Shown here one piece after another: positions 49,670-60,545 of a DNA stretch of 64,000 bases; within the stretch, counting starts at the first letter, position 1; every line of letters starts with the position of its first letter. Below the pieces are notes generated by a model. That model was not told where the DNA came from, made no database searches, and saw only the letters and a list, made by a program, of their open reading frames with translations. This stretch comes from Spirometra erinaceieuropaei (lineage: Eukaryota > Platyhelminthes > Cestoda > Diphyllobothriidea > Diphyllobothriidae): NCBI GenBank assembly GCA_902702965.1, contig CACRXP010000388.1, positions 534,321-598,320 of the forward strand, read 5' to 3'. The position numbers and the translations under genes were made by a program.

Positions 49670-50219
49670 GATCGCCTAGACGTTGGTGAACAATCGGGCG
49701 TCGACTATCAGATCCCATGTCGGGACTGCCCTCGCCTAGCTCACGAATAACGGAGCACAAACGCGCGGTCCGGAGAGGCGACCCGTTGTCTCAGATCGCC
49801 ACACACACCCTGGAGGAAGGCCACGAATTCAACTTTGCGAGCATGCGGATAGTGGCGCGGGCCAGCAATAAGACAGGACGTGAACTGTTAGAGGCCTGGG
49901 TGTCTGGCACCAACTCTATCAACAGGCACGTTGAAATACCCCCCTGCTATGACGCGCTCCGTTCCCGCGGCCAAGGGGCGAGACCCAATTTCCAGCCAAG
50001 GGTGTACACAGTCACGCCATCGTGAGACGGCGTGGGACGCAACTTATCGAGAATACCACCCGCTGCATTCAATTCTCTCCCCCCCCTTCATGGCGTGACT
50101 ACAAAAACCGCTCATTTGATGTTGCCTTCTCACAGTCTCTGACGATGGCCTCCTGTACGAGACCGAAAGCTCAGACTAATAAACCCACTGTCCCAGAGAT
50201 CGGATCTTCATCTTCTTTA
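49670..50219 (+). pseudogene. Inverted second copy of Penelope-like endonuclease region and tail
   Basis: The ORF 49717-50025 is identical in protein to the minus-strand 48952-48644 frame, including the missing GIY-YIG stretch. The lesion therefore predates the duplication, or the arms have been homogenised. Confidence 0.82.
50134..50178 (+). ncRNA. Hammerhead-ribozyme-like motif, right arm
   Basis: CTGACGA (50139-50145), GAAA (50165-50168), GCTC with predicted cut after 50172, and AGTCT/AGACT helix I. Same as the left-arm motif in inverted position. Confidence 0.6.
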
Positions 50220-50840
50220 TAAAATAGTTTCGTCTCCCCTCGGCATTAGTTGGAATAGCTTCCGTCTGTACTTGAGAAATTTCTACATGGCATCAACATC
50301 GATATGCCGATTAATGCATGCACGGTAGTCTGTCTTTTCCTCCCAAACGTTGGAGGGGACGTAAGGACATCTTGCATCTATCCATCGGGCTGCAACGGTG
50401 TTAAAATACCCAACTTCCATTCCTTAATCCACACTTGGACAGTCATCACTGTCGTCTGTGCTTTCTTGTGATTCCCATGTGGGTACTCATATTGTGCCCG
50501 GATGCCCACATCATAGACACGCCTCCCCCTTCCATACAGCGCTGATGTAGAGCTAAAACAGCTCCTTTGAAACAGTTTGTTCGAGGACTAGTCAATTCTC
50601 TTGCTAAAGGTAAGTAAGTTAATCCAGTTTAGAACCAGGACTGTGTGCAGTAAAAAAGCCATGAGGGATGCTTCTTTTCCGATAAGCATTTACAACAGGA
50701 CCTCCCACCAAACACACTGTCTTAGACCGCGGAAGAACCCGGAAGCATAAGTCAAGACCTGTCACTGTTTTCAGACAGGATAAAGGACTCGCAGTGGGAC
50801 CAATCCTACCTCTCGACCTCCTCTCACTATTCTCTGTCTG
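50220..50840. other. Unassigned intergenic sequence
   Basis: No recognised gene or repeat. Confidence 0.5.
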
Positions 50841-51530
50841 ATGCATTTTAACCTATCGCGACGCAGCGACGTTCATGGTGGCAGTCTTATCTGCCGTTAT
50901 GACTACCAGTCCGTCACGGAGGGCTGGTGTGTGATGTGGGACCTGCAAAACCTCCGCTGGGTTGGATTGCATATATTCGGGCTGGTTGGGACGCAGTGGT
51001 TGCGAACACAGTCTCCCATTTTTCTTTTCGTGGGTTTAACCGAAGGCCTGGGTGCAGGCGGCATTTTCTTTGTGCCCTCCCTCCCCCTCTCCAGCAATCT
51101 TCGACTGAATGGTCTCCAACCGATCGGAACTGGCGCCGCTAGCACTGATTTCCTCACCAACAGCGACCTTGCTAACCACACTGACCTCTATTCGCACACT
51201 TCGCCCAGTTTGACCTTGCCTGGCAGCCTGGGTGTCAGAAACGGCGGTGTTGTCTGTAGTGGAAGTAGTGGTTCCTCTTCCGATCCTCGCCACTTCTTCG
51301 TGGATCTCATCTACCCGCCCTTCACCACCGTGAGTGGTAACAGTAACGGTGGTAGTGGCGGCGGCGGCGGCAGCGGCGGTAGCGGTGATGATGACGGTAA
51401 TAACAACTCTGGCAACTTCGGGATCGTCTTCTCCGTCTCTCGTACGTCGACTGCAAACTTCCCTTATGACCCTGCATTCCACTCCTTTTCCCTAAGTCTC
51501 GGTTTGAAGTCCTTAATTCCCCTCTTTTAG
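50841..51530 (+). CDS. Possible gene or exon, unknown product
   Basis: A 229-codon open frame. I do not recognise the product. Residues ~1-60 have a Trp-rich stretch (WCVMWDLQNLRW), then a hydrophobic run. Residues ~90-160 are Ser/Thr/Asn/Leu-rich, and a Gly/Ser then Asp/Asn low-complexity run follows. A strong acceptor (tgccctccctccccctctcc ending in CAG at ~51093) and a strong donor (caccacc|gtgagt at ~51330) inside the ORF suggest that a ~235-bp exon within it may be the real unit. The opposite strand is also open for 148 codons, so composition alone could explain the ORF. Confidence 0.3.
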   Translation: MHFNLSRRSDVHGGSLICRYDYQSVTEGWCVMWDLQNLRWVGLHIFGLVGTQWLRTQSPIFLFVGLTEGLGAGGIFFVPSLPLSSNLRLNGLQPIGTGAASTDFLTNSDLANHTDLYSHTSPSLTLPGSLGVRNGGVVCSGSSGSSSDPRHFFVDLIYPPFTTVSGNSNGGSGGGGGSGGSGDDDGNNNSGNFGIVFSVSRTSTANFPYDPAFHSFSLSLGLKSLIPLF

Positions 51531-52270
51531 TGTTTTTTTTTCATCCTCTTTATCTTTATCTCAGTTCTTAATCGATGCCTCAAGCCTCTTATATGCATAT
51601 ATAAACGCACATTTCCATTTCATTCCTCTCACTCTTGCCCGCTCTGCAGTTTGTCAACTTCCCAACCCTTCCCTCCCGACATTTCCAATGCTACCTCATC
51701 GTGTTCACTACGCAAATTAATTGTACGTGACGAATGCGGTCAGAAGACCTCACCGTTGCCACTGCCGTTCTGCAACCGTTTGTGCCAGCACCTGTCTTGT
51801 GGGTTAACTATTGTCGAAGGCTGAGCTGAAGACGGCAGGGGACACTGAAAAGCAGCAGTTGTTTTTAACTTACCGAGTTCTCTGTCCCGCCAGTCAAATC
51901 GGTGAAGACCCTTTCTAGCTTCTTACGCTCCATTCCTAAAAGATGTAGCCTGATGACCAGACACTATTAGAGTCAAAGTTTTGCAGTGCTGCTGATGATG
52001 TTGGTGGTGGTGGGGGTGCGCTGATCTGTTTGCCGTGTACGTTTTATTTCTACTTAATAATTTGCTTGTCCGCTGCCTGTTTCGACAACGTGTCTGCTGT
52101 TTTTCTCCACTCCTCGTCTTTGTCGCATTTCGGCGGTTGTCCGTTTCCGGTCCCCATCACTGCAGGGTAAAGTCATTTGTCTCTGCGAGACAAATCTGAT
52201 TAATGTACGTGTATTGCAATGCTGGGAAAATCTGCACTGACTGTTCTTGCCCGGTAGACGAAGATCGCAT
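51531..52270. other. Unassigned intergenic sequence
   Basis: Pyrimidine-rich, with a small tggtggtggtgg run near 52001. No gene seen. Confidence 0.5.
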
Positions 52271-52660
52271 GACAGTTCGACCCCCGTTGCCGACAATGTC
52301 CACCGTGTGCCCCACAGCAGGGTGGGAGCAGGAAAATAACTTACAGCTGAGTTAGTTTATAGTGATAGTAGACTTGCGTTGAATCCATCGTACTTTCTCC
52401 TTCCCAACCTGGGTCCAATGTCAGAGCGACAGAGCTAAGAAGACTGGAGGCGGAAGAGGGCGCAGGTGGCTGGCACGGTGTAGACCCGCACCTAGACGTA
52501 CCACCACATCCCCTGGCCCACGGTGTATATTGACCAGGATGTTACACAACAGGAGGAGATGGATGGGCTCGGATCCCGCTAGGTGAGATGGTCATAGAGG
52601 TCACGTTAAGAAGGAGACGTTTCAGCTTGAGTCGTAGTCCGCCAGTTGGCCACGTCGTCA
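52270..52660 (-). repeat. Module M, minus orientation
   Basis: On the minus strand: ggccaactggcgg, gggatccgagcccatcc, a gggatgtggtgg block, cactataaactaactcag and ggggcacacggtggacattg, as in 37575-38060. It follows the minus-strand RTE-zinc-finger ORF. Confidence 0.65.
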
Positions 52661-52789
52661 TTGGACAACCTTTGAAGCCACGGCGCATAGCGCACCGGGA
52701 TATTATCTGGCTCGGATCACAGATGCGGCGGAGTAGCCACGCACTTTCCGCTTGAGAGGCGTCAATTACGTGCTTGCGTTGTGTGGTGC

Positions 52790-54760
52790 TGGGCGTGGTC
52801 CTGTGTGTTGTAGGCACAGGTAAAGGGAATTATGGTGGTATGGTATAGCCGGCGATGTTCTAACACAGGTCTTTATGGGGGCGCATGTGGCCTAATAGAC
52901 CCACACGGTGAGTGAATATGCGAGGACAGTGCGGAAGATTGAGACGATGACGTATGTCTGGGCCCCAGGTACAAGTTCGCAATCCTTTCTGCGGTGAGTC
53001 CGCAAGTGACCGACCGAACCGACGCGCGAGGCAATGTGATCAAGCTTCGCTGGGGGAGGTTGGTTCGATTGTCGTTGTGATGCTGCTCAACAGGAAGTTG
53101 ATTGGCCTGGAGATAGGCTGGGTAGTGGATGTGCACAGTGCGTTATGTGTCGATACGCTGTGAATTGCTTCATTATGGGTACGTTTTGACCAAATAGACC
53201 CGTGCGATGTATGAATGCAAGTAAACAGTGTAGGCAGATGCGGTTAGTCTGGTGGGTCACTTCGTCTTCGATTTTAACTCAGTGAGAGAGTGTCCTGGTT
53301 AAGTAGGCAAAGTTGTCCACGGTTTTAAGTTCGATGCCGTTGACGTGGATACAAGAGCACTGTCTGCGGCATTGGGTAGCAATTGGCGCATGACTGCCGT
53401 TTTGACCGTGTTGATGGTGAGTCCGAAGTTGTCGCAGCCGGGTTCAGAGAGGTCCGTGCTCCGTTGCATAGTAGCGTCTGTCAGGGCGTTAAGCATGCAA
53501 TGGTCAGCGAAAAGCAGATCATGGACGGTGGTCGTGTAGAGGCGCGTCGGGTCCCTATGCGCCAGCTGTTGAGAAGATGCCCGTGTGTACTGTGCACAAT
53601 GCGGATCCCGGGGCACCCATTGCGGTAAGCGTTCATCAGCATGGTAGAAATCATTAGAATGAACATGGTGGGGGTGGGGAGTACGCATCCCTGCTTCACT
53701 CCGTTGGTTACTGCGAATGCTTCTGGGACGGCCCGGTTGTCTATGGCATGAGCCATCATCTTGTAGTGGAGCTGCCACACCATATGCGTGAGTCGCTGAG
53801 GACAGCGGAATTTCTCATGATTCTCTACAGATCGCCGAGATTCATTGTGTCGAAGGCTTTCGTCAAGTCCACGAAGATAGTGTAGAGGTAGGTCCGCGCT
53901 TCCTCGCCATTCTTTTGGACCTGGCGGGCAGCGAAGTTGATGTTGAAGATTTAGTGGTGGCATCGGAGTCCACACTGCCTTTCGTTAGAAGTCCTCGTGA
54001 AACATGGCCGTTTGGACGGTTAAGGAGGATGTGAACGAATATCTTCATGCTGGTGTTGAGAAGCGAGATCCCCTGTGGTTTCACAGAGTTGCTGGTTTCC
54101 TTCCAACTGATAGAGATGAACGACTGCCGCATGCCTAAAGTCCACAAGCGACTTCTCCTCGAAGCCACATCTCCTTGAACAACGTTGTGAGTTGATCCAT
54201 CAGCCGGGAGGTGCCGTGCTTGTAGACTTTTGCCGGAATCGCGTCGGATTCCAGTGCTTTCTCGCTGAAGAGTTGGTGCACGCTTAAACTGTTTCTGGGG
54301 TAGAAAGCGGCAGATCCAGATTGTTCTTCGTGCTCGGCCCAGTGTTTCAGAATCTGATTTCTCTAATTGTATCGTTGTGCTATCGGAACTGAGTAGCGGC
54401 GCGGCGTATCGTAGACCGCCCTGTGTGATGCGAAGAAGTTCAAGGTTTCATTGTAGTCGATATACTTTTCAATTTCCTTGGCCTTACGATATATGCAGGC
54501 GTCCAGCCCCTCCGACCATCGTTGTTGCACACGACAATGGTGGCGAAAGTTCTCCTTGTTGACGTCAGTCCGAAGGTTCCTGTAAGCATTGCGCAGCCTG
54601 TGCTTTTCGCCGAGTAGTAGACTGATAACTCTGTCGTTGTTGTCGAACCAGCCCTGTTCCTGACTACGTGCGCGTCTGCGGACACCAGGGCAGTCGAGCC
54701 AATAGTGTTCCACAGTTGGTCCCTTTGAGTACCCGCGGATACGTTGTCCGGGGCCGGCAT
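52790..54760 (-). pseudogene. RTE-zinc-finger retrotransposon, minus strand, internally deleted
   Basis: Reading from 54760 downward: KEIEKYIDYNETLNFF and AVYDTPRR (pre-RT region); GISLLNTSMKIFVHILLNR; AVTNGVKQGCVLPTPTMFIL (motif B) with SAMLMNAYR-like sequence; VHDLLFADHCMLNAL, where the catalytic FADD is FADH; then CDNFGLTINTVKTAVM and a VDNFAYL-like strand. Immediately after (53250-53180) the frame jumps to a finger-like CLHC...FIHRTGLFG stretch. A second decayed finger pair (GHLRTHRRK, VPGAQTY) ends near 52866. The post-RT region between RT and fingers is deleted. Many stops and frameshifts. Confidence 0.8.
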
Positions 54761-56789
54761 TTCTTCCAGGTGCTGCGGTGATTGACTGCTGAAATGTAAG
54801 CGATGAGTAGGCTAATTCAACAAAACAGAATTTAACTTATTTGGTAATCTCTTCCCTTGTGGCCTACTGCAAGATGTCATATGGTACCTCGTCTTGCAGA
54901 TGACGAGGAGGTGGTAGGTTGAGCCATCGGCCTAACAGTTTGCCCTGGTCACCAGCACGTCCTGTCGATCTCACCTCCGGACAAGAACGTATTTTGGTAA
55001 CTTCCAGTGCCGCGATCATGGTCGTATCTTCGTCTTTTTCCGCGCTGACAGTCTGTATGTAGATAAACTGTTCCGAGAATTTTCTAACCCCTTAATCGCG
55101 AGGAGGTAAGCAGTGCTGTCTCAATATAGGGTTGAGCATACATCTCAAAGGGCCGTCAGACTGCACTGTGTCGCGGTTTGATTTAATGGGAGAGCGGCCC
55201 GAGTTGGACTGGGCCGCATGTACTTCTCTCCACTGGGCTTTTGGAAGTGTCGGAGAGAAGAGTAGAACGGACGGGAGTGGAAATGGATGGGAAAATTCAA
55301 GTAAATTTTGGTTTGGTGGAACGCAAAATTTGATTCCTCACATCTGGTTTAGCCCGCCGGTTGAGGCGTTAAGCAGGGTGTGGCCGCTAGAAAGGGCCTA
55401 ATTTCGGCAAACCACAAGTTAGAGTTGGGCGCCAAATAATGGACGCTGGACACTCGCATCCGCGGATTCTGTCACTTCCCCACAACAACCATTTTTGTCT
55501 TCTGAAATGAGTCGTCTCCAGATGGACAACGAGAATGGGACAATGGATTGACCTAGGACGTCCTGAACACACATGATGCAGTTGTTTATAGTGCGGTTCT
55601 TAAGTTTCCTCTGGTTGCGTTCCAAGCATACGGATAATCTGCTAAACGAGAATTTGCGGAGCAAAATCCCTCTGGCATCCAGGACTATCTCGTCGAGTCA
55701 TGGGTCACTTTCGTCCGTGCGTACTCGTCAAACCCGGAGGTCATCCTGGGTCGCGACACTTGCTTGACAATTTTGTTATCATGCATTAATAAGCTAGGAG
55801 TTTTCTTGTTAATGCTTCAAATGGCGAAAGATGCATATTTGTAATAGTGACGCATTCTACACTTGGAAACGACGTCAACTCGCAGCATCTTGAGGCATAG
55901 ACCATCCATTAGCGTCTGCGGAGCTGGTATCAGGTGATAACTGCGCTTTCTCAATGTTATTATTAGAATACCTTGGCGCACTCTTATTCTGAGCAGTCCT
56001 GTCGAGGTGTGCCATGTTTCTCGAAGTTGAACAGGGTGTCTGCTGGCCTCATCTTTGTTTCTCGGATGCAAATTGCTGCTGCTGCCACAACTTTTATATC
56101 GAAAACAATTTAAATACCCCCACTTCTAACACATGTTGTGATCACAGCCCTACTCGTAGGTAAGACCTCGAAGCAATCATCAGGGCGGCGAGTGGTGAGA
56201 CCGCTGATTTCTTCCTGCATTTCATTCGACCGCATCCCAGGGGCGACACCTAATCATCCAGCAGCAGAGGTCAGTCTTTAAGTCCGAATAATAGCGGAAT
56301 GCTCTAGGCGCTAAGCAGACGGGCAGCATGCGCAGGTGAACAAAATCTCACTTGCCTCCGGGATCCCTTTCAATATGTACTGCACAAATTGATGTGGAGA
56401 ATTCTTTACCAAAAGTATTTCAAGGGAATCATTTCGATGGACTTTCGCAATTGCAACCTCCTTAGTCTTTTTTACTGACGCTTTACGTGCTTGGCAGCGC
56501 ATAGGCTGTGTGACTGAGGTTCTCGTGGATTAAACACCGAAAGCGAGTAAAGTTGCCCCGGCAGACCGCTGACCTGACGCCATCGCTTTGCATCGCAGGA
56601 GAGTGGACGGCCCTAATGTTTTTTAAAATTGTTTCCCAAGTTTATGTCAAATTCTCCTCTGCTTGGTGGTAAGTTCCACTGAAATTGATACGGGTTTAGT
56701 GTAGCCAGAATTTTGCACCCACCGGTGCAGGCCCATTGTCCTCTTCCTGCTGATTGTTCGACCGAATTAAAAACAGTCGAAGGCGATGA
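54761..56789. other. Unassigned intergenic sequence
   Basis: ORFs of up to 91 codons on both strands without recognisable motifs. No repeat assigned. Confidence 0.5.
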
Positions 56790-57260
56790 TCTTTAAACAA
56801 CGCTGCATGCTCTCTTCCTTTGTGGTGCTTAGTGCGAACCCATTTGCAAAAAATAGGTCATGAGTCTCGGCCTAGGATTCCTCCAAAGATGCTTTCAGAC
56901 GATGGATGTTGAACAGTTTTCCGACGTCCTGTAATTGATGTGTATCTGTTGTCGCTCATCGCGGTAGATACCATCAACATGGTAGAGGAGACTGGGTTAA
57001 ATACTACTGGAACGAGTACGCAAACCTTCTGAACGCCGTTTGTCATTGTGGATGCTTCGGAGATTGTCCTGTTGCCCACTGCGAGAGTAATCATCACGCC
57101 GTGAAACTGTCTTACTATTCGTGTAAATTGCCCGGAAATCAGAATTTTTGCCTTATTCCTAGAGTCCATTTCAATTTACTGTGTCGAATGCATTCGTCAG
57201 ATTTGTGACAGTCCGTGACTTCTTGCTCTCCGTCACTTTTTCATGCGGCCCTTCTGTCCG
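56790..57260 (-). pseudogene. RTE-like reverse transcriptase fragment
   Basis: Minus-strand frames encode TNAFDTVN (motif A), FTRIVRQFHGVMIT, NRTISEASTMTNGVQKVCVL (motif B) and SSTMLM. The order matches the RT at 53.4-54.1 kb. The second glutamine-glycine of motif B (QGC) reads KVC here. Isolated and broken. Confidence 0.65.
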
Positions 57261-57429
57261 AACCACGCTCCTTGTCGATTCGCTGTTGGGAGCGCGAATA
57301 GTTTGTCTCAATCGAGAATCGAGCCGGCCCTTATCAGCAGCTTCACTGTCGTAGCCTTGCTGTCTCTATCCATCATGTATACTGAATTAAATACCCGCGT
57401 GTTCGCTTACTGCGTTGGTGTCCGTGTTT

Positions 57430-58110
57430 GGTGATGCTCCTGAGACGATATTTTTCGCGCTTATTGCGTTTTGCTCTTCGTTTTTTGGACTCTGACACGG
57501 ACAAATTTCTTCTGGTCACCAAGGTTCTGCTGCACGGGCGTCCCGAAGTCAGAAAGCCCGTTTTTCTTTGGTTTTTTTGTTTTAGATATATGCTCACACA
57601 CCAGAAGGTTCATCATCTTGCCTCGCAATCTTCGCGGTAATTGCGCTCTTGCCACGATTTGCTGGCCGTTTGCTGGAAACGTACATAGAGCGGGCTCAGA
57701 TTCTAGACGCGAAGGACATCTCATTCCACATATCACCTAAAGAAGCGCTGGCGTGGTCGTACTATTATAGTTAAATTCCTGATACTCCGTAAACATAGGG
57801 ATGAGAGAAATGGTATATTTTCGATTTCGAGGTTATAATGAATTCTTCGGATTTGATTGAGGAATTAAAATGAGTACTTAAAATTTAGCGAGCGAAAATA
57901 GATACTATAAGTTTTACAAAATGCATGAAGTTTATCCAGAAGTTTCTCAGCGGTCTGCAGATTTCGAAGGACCTGAATAACTTCAGGTCATAGAGGATTT
58001 GAACAATTGTTTTCCTAGGCTGCAGATAACCGCGAGTCGGCTGATAAGTCGGTTGAACTGTACTGAAAATCAAATTGTGCTTGACTCGGATTCCTGACAA
58101 ATTTCGACAC
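57430..58110 (-). pseudogene. 5' end of CR1-like element (5' UTR and ORF1 start), minus strand
   Basis: The minus strand from 58110 to 57430 aligns with plus 60220-60900. Shared words include accgactta/cgcaaccgatta, gcggttatct/gcggatata and SKTQ at the end of the readable ORF1 part. It encodes a frameshifted ASR-CARS and a VRVQKTKSKTQ segment, parallel to FASRTCARS and VRIPKPRSKTQ of the plus copy. The two copies point away from each other, with the gypsy remnant between them. Confidence 0.7.
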
Positions 58111-58284
58111 CTAAAAGAAATCTTAAAATGCACAAAGTATTTCTGTACGTAAGTTTCAATGCCAATATTGGAAAGAATAACTGCGACGTTGTAGCCAAAC
58201 CAGTGAAGTCAAAGATTGAGGACATATTAATCCCGTTGTGCTCGGTCGAGCTTTCTTGCCCATATTTAGAGTCATGACTCAACC

Positions 58285-59960
58285 ACACGACTTGTTCGCC
58301 ACATCCTGTCCACTGCCTCTCCCGTGTTTTTTCGGCTCCGCCGTCTCCGGCCTGCACGTCTTACAGTCGCCAAGACCGAGTTCGAGCACAAGCTTTTGAT
58401 GGGCATCATTCATTTATCTGAAAGTCCATGGTCCTCACTCCTTCTAATGGTCCCTAAGACCGCCATTGGTGACTGGCGCCCCTGCAACGATTACAGAGCC
58501 CTAAACCACGTGACCGCACCGGACCGCTACCCTGTCCTGAATCTTTAGGATTTCGTCAGCATCCTATTTTGCATATCTGTGTTTTCCAAGATCAACCTGG
58601 TCTGCGCCTACCACCAAATGCCTTTCGCACAGAATGACGTTTTGAAGACTACCTTTATCACTCCTTTTGGCCTTTTTGAGTTCCTGAGCAGACCGCTTGG
58701 ACTCCTCAACGTCTCTCGGAACTCCTAGATGTTCGTAGGCAGAGTGCTTTGCGGCCTACCACCTGTCTACGCATATATCAATGACCTGTTGATTGCTAAC
58801 TCAACCGTCGCGAATATGTGGATCGTCTTTCAACGTGGTTTGATCGCGTTATTATCAACCCCTCCAAGTGCGTCTTCGGTTTCCCCTCCCCAGAATTCCT
58901 CCGGCATCTGGTCTTCTCCAACAGCATCCATCCTCTTCCATTGAACATCGCGGCTATACGCGATTTCCCGCCTCCCTCTTCCGAACGTCCACAGCAGCGA
59001 TTTCTAGACCTGGCGAATTTATAGCGCCGGTTTCCCCCGCACTGTGCCGACACCATTCTGCCGCTAGAGAGTCTCCCCTCGTGCTCGTGTTAACGGACAG
59101 CGAGTCCCTTCGCCTAGCTCTCAAGTCCGCTTCCGACAAGCTCAACACCCCGGAACTTCGTCAAATGGACCACATTCCGCAATTTACTTTAGACATCCGT
59201 CACATCGACGGGCCACGCAATAAGGTGGATGGCGCATTCTCCAGGCCCTCCATCGCTCATCTTTAACTTTTACCTGGGATCGATCTTGCTGAAAGGGATG
59301 CCGAACAATGCTGTCTTGGCTCTTCCTGTGACGAAGACGGTGCCGAACCCCAACTTCAGGACCTGCCACTGAATACTGGAAACGGTGCCACACTCTGTGG
59401 TGTCTCCACCTCCTCCCACAGGCTTTTGTTCCGCCATCCCTCCGCCGCAAAGTCTTCTCCCCGCACAACCTATCCCACATTTTGATTAAATCTACCAACA
59501 AGCTGGTTTCCAACCGTTTCGTCTGACCTGGGATACGCAAGGTCCTGAGAGCATGGACACGAATCTGTTGGTCGTGCGCGGAGTAATGCCCAAATACAAA
59601 ACAATGTTTCCATGAGCACCTTCCCCACTCCGGATGCATGGGTAAGTCATGTGCACCTGTATATCCCAGGCGTCCTGCATTTGTCCAAGGGCTGTTCCTA
59701 TCACTTAACCTGTGTAGATCGACTCACCCGTTGGCTGGAAGCTATCACTCTGTCCGACGTAGTTGCTCCGACAGTCGCTAACGCATTTCTTTGGTTCCGT
59801 CTAGGCTACCCGTCTCAGAGTCTTATCCCGAGGAATACTTGTATGTATACTCTCATGTCTAAACCCGACGTGAACATGTCCGCTGGCCACTGCAACCACC
59901 CTACGATGGCCCTCTCCGGGCTATATGTGGAAATCACGAGCGGTCTCTGACATTCTTCCG
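58285..59960 (+). pseudogene. Ty3/gypsy LTR retrotransposon pol, degenerate
   Basis: RT begins near [20 protein letters not shown], then LGIIHLS-type [50 protein letters not shown] and TPFGLFEFL. The catalytic YIDD reads YIND (near 58775). INPSKCVFGFPSPEFLRH and PLPLNIAAIRDFPPPSS follow. An RNase H end (IRHIDGPRNKVDGAFSRPSI) is at 59195-59255. Integrase (DAWVSHVHLYIPG, KGCSYHLTCVDRLTRWLEAI) is at 59625-59760. Order RT-RNase H-integrase is that of Ty3/gypsy. Stops and frameshifts throughout; no LTR recognised. Confidence 0.85.
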
Positions 59961-60545
59961 GACGGACCCTGTAGTCCAAATCCCTTGTCCCATTTGTCGA
60001 CCCTGTATCCATCCCTCCCATATACTCCCTCTTTCCCAATGTCCGCTGCCCCCAGATAAAGACCTTTCATGAACCCAACTGAGCACGACGGAATTATTCT
60101 GCGTTCCAACTGGGACAATTTCGAATTGGTTACCATTCTACATTTACGGTCTCTGACGTTGAACTTAAACAGTACGTACAGAATTGCTTTATGCATTTTT
60201 GGAATATTTTTTCACGCATCGAAATTCGCCGGGAACCTGGATTAAGTGCAGTTTGTTTATCATCACGGTCCAACTGACAACGCAACTGGCTACGCAACCG
60301 ATTAGCGGATATACAGCCTGGAAAACCAATCGCTCAAAATCCTTCAAGGTCTGCGGTTATTCAAGTCCCAGGAGGTCTGGAAAGGGCTAAGTCGCTTCTG
60401 ATTAAATTCAACAAAATTTATCGGATTTTAAGCATTTTTTCGCTCATTGAGTTTTGAATACTCACTTAACTTCATCATATATAAGCCGACGGATTCGTTA
60501 TAACATCGAAAGCGAAATTATACCTATTATATCACGTCAAAGTTT

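Larger units (their letters stand above)
48446..50219. mobile_element. Penelope-like element with ~550-bp inverted arms
   Basis: 48446-48999 and 49670-50219 are near-identical inverted copies holding the endonuclease region and tail. The spacer 49000-49669 carries the reverse transcriptase end, on the minus strand. The arms differ at only a few sites, for example a C-run near 50082 and one base near 49685. The minus-strand copy runs RT-endonuclease-tail. The plus-strand arm is a second 3' part placed at its 5' side. Confidence 0.82.

Noticed and set aside
51036..51482. 148-codon minus frame with an Ala/Thr run
   Set aside because: Its Ala/Thr run is the complement of the Gly/Ser repeat; no motif or start context supports it over the + frame.
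59970..60215. A 3' LTR for the gypsy remnant
   Set aside because: No direct repeat of this stretch was seen upstream of 58285; that side is occupied by the CR1-like 5' end.
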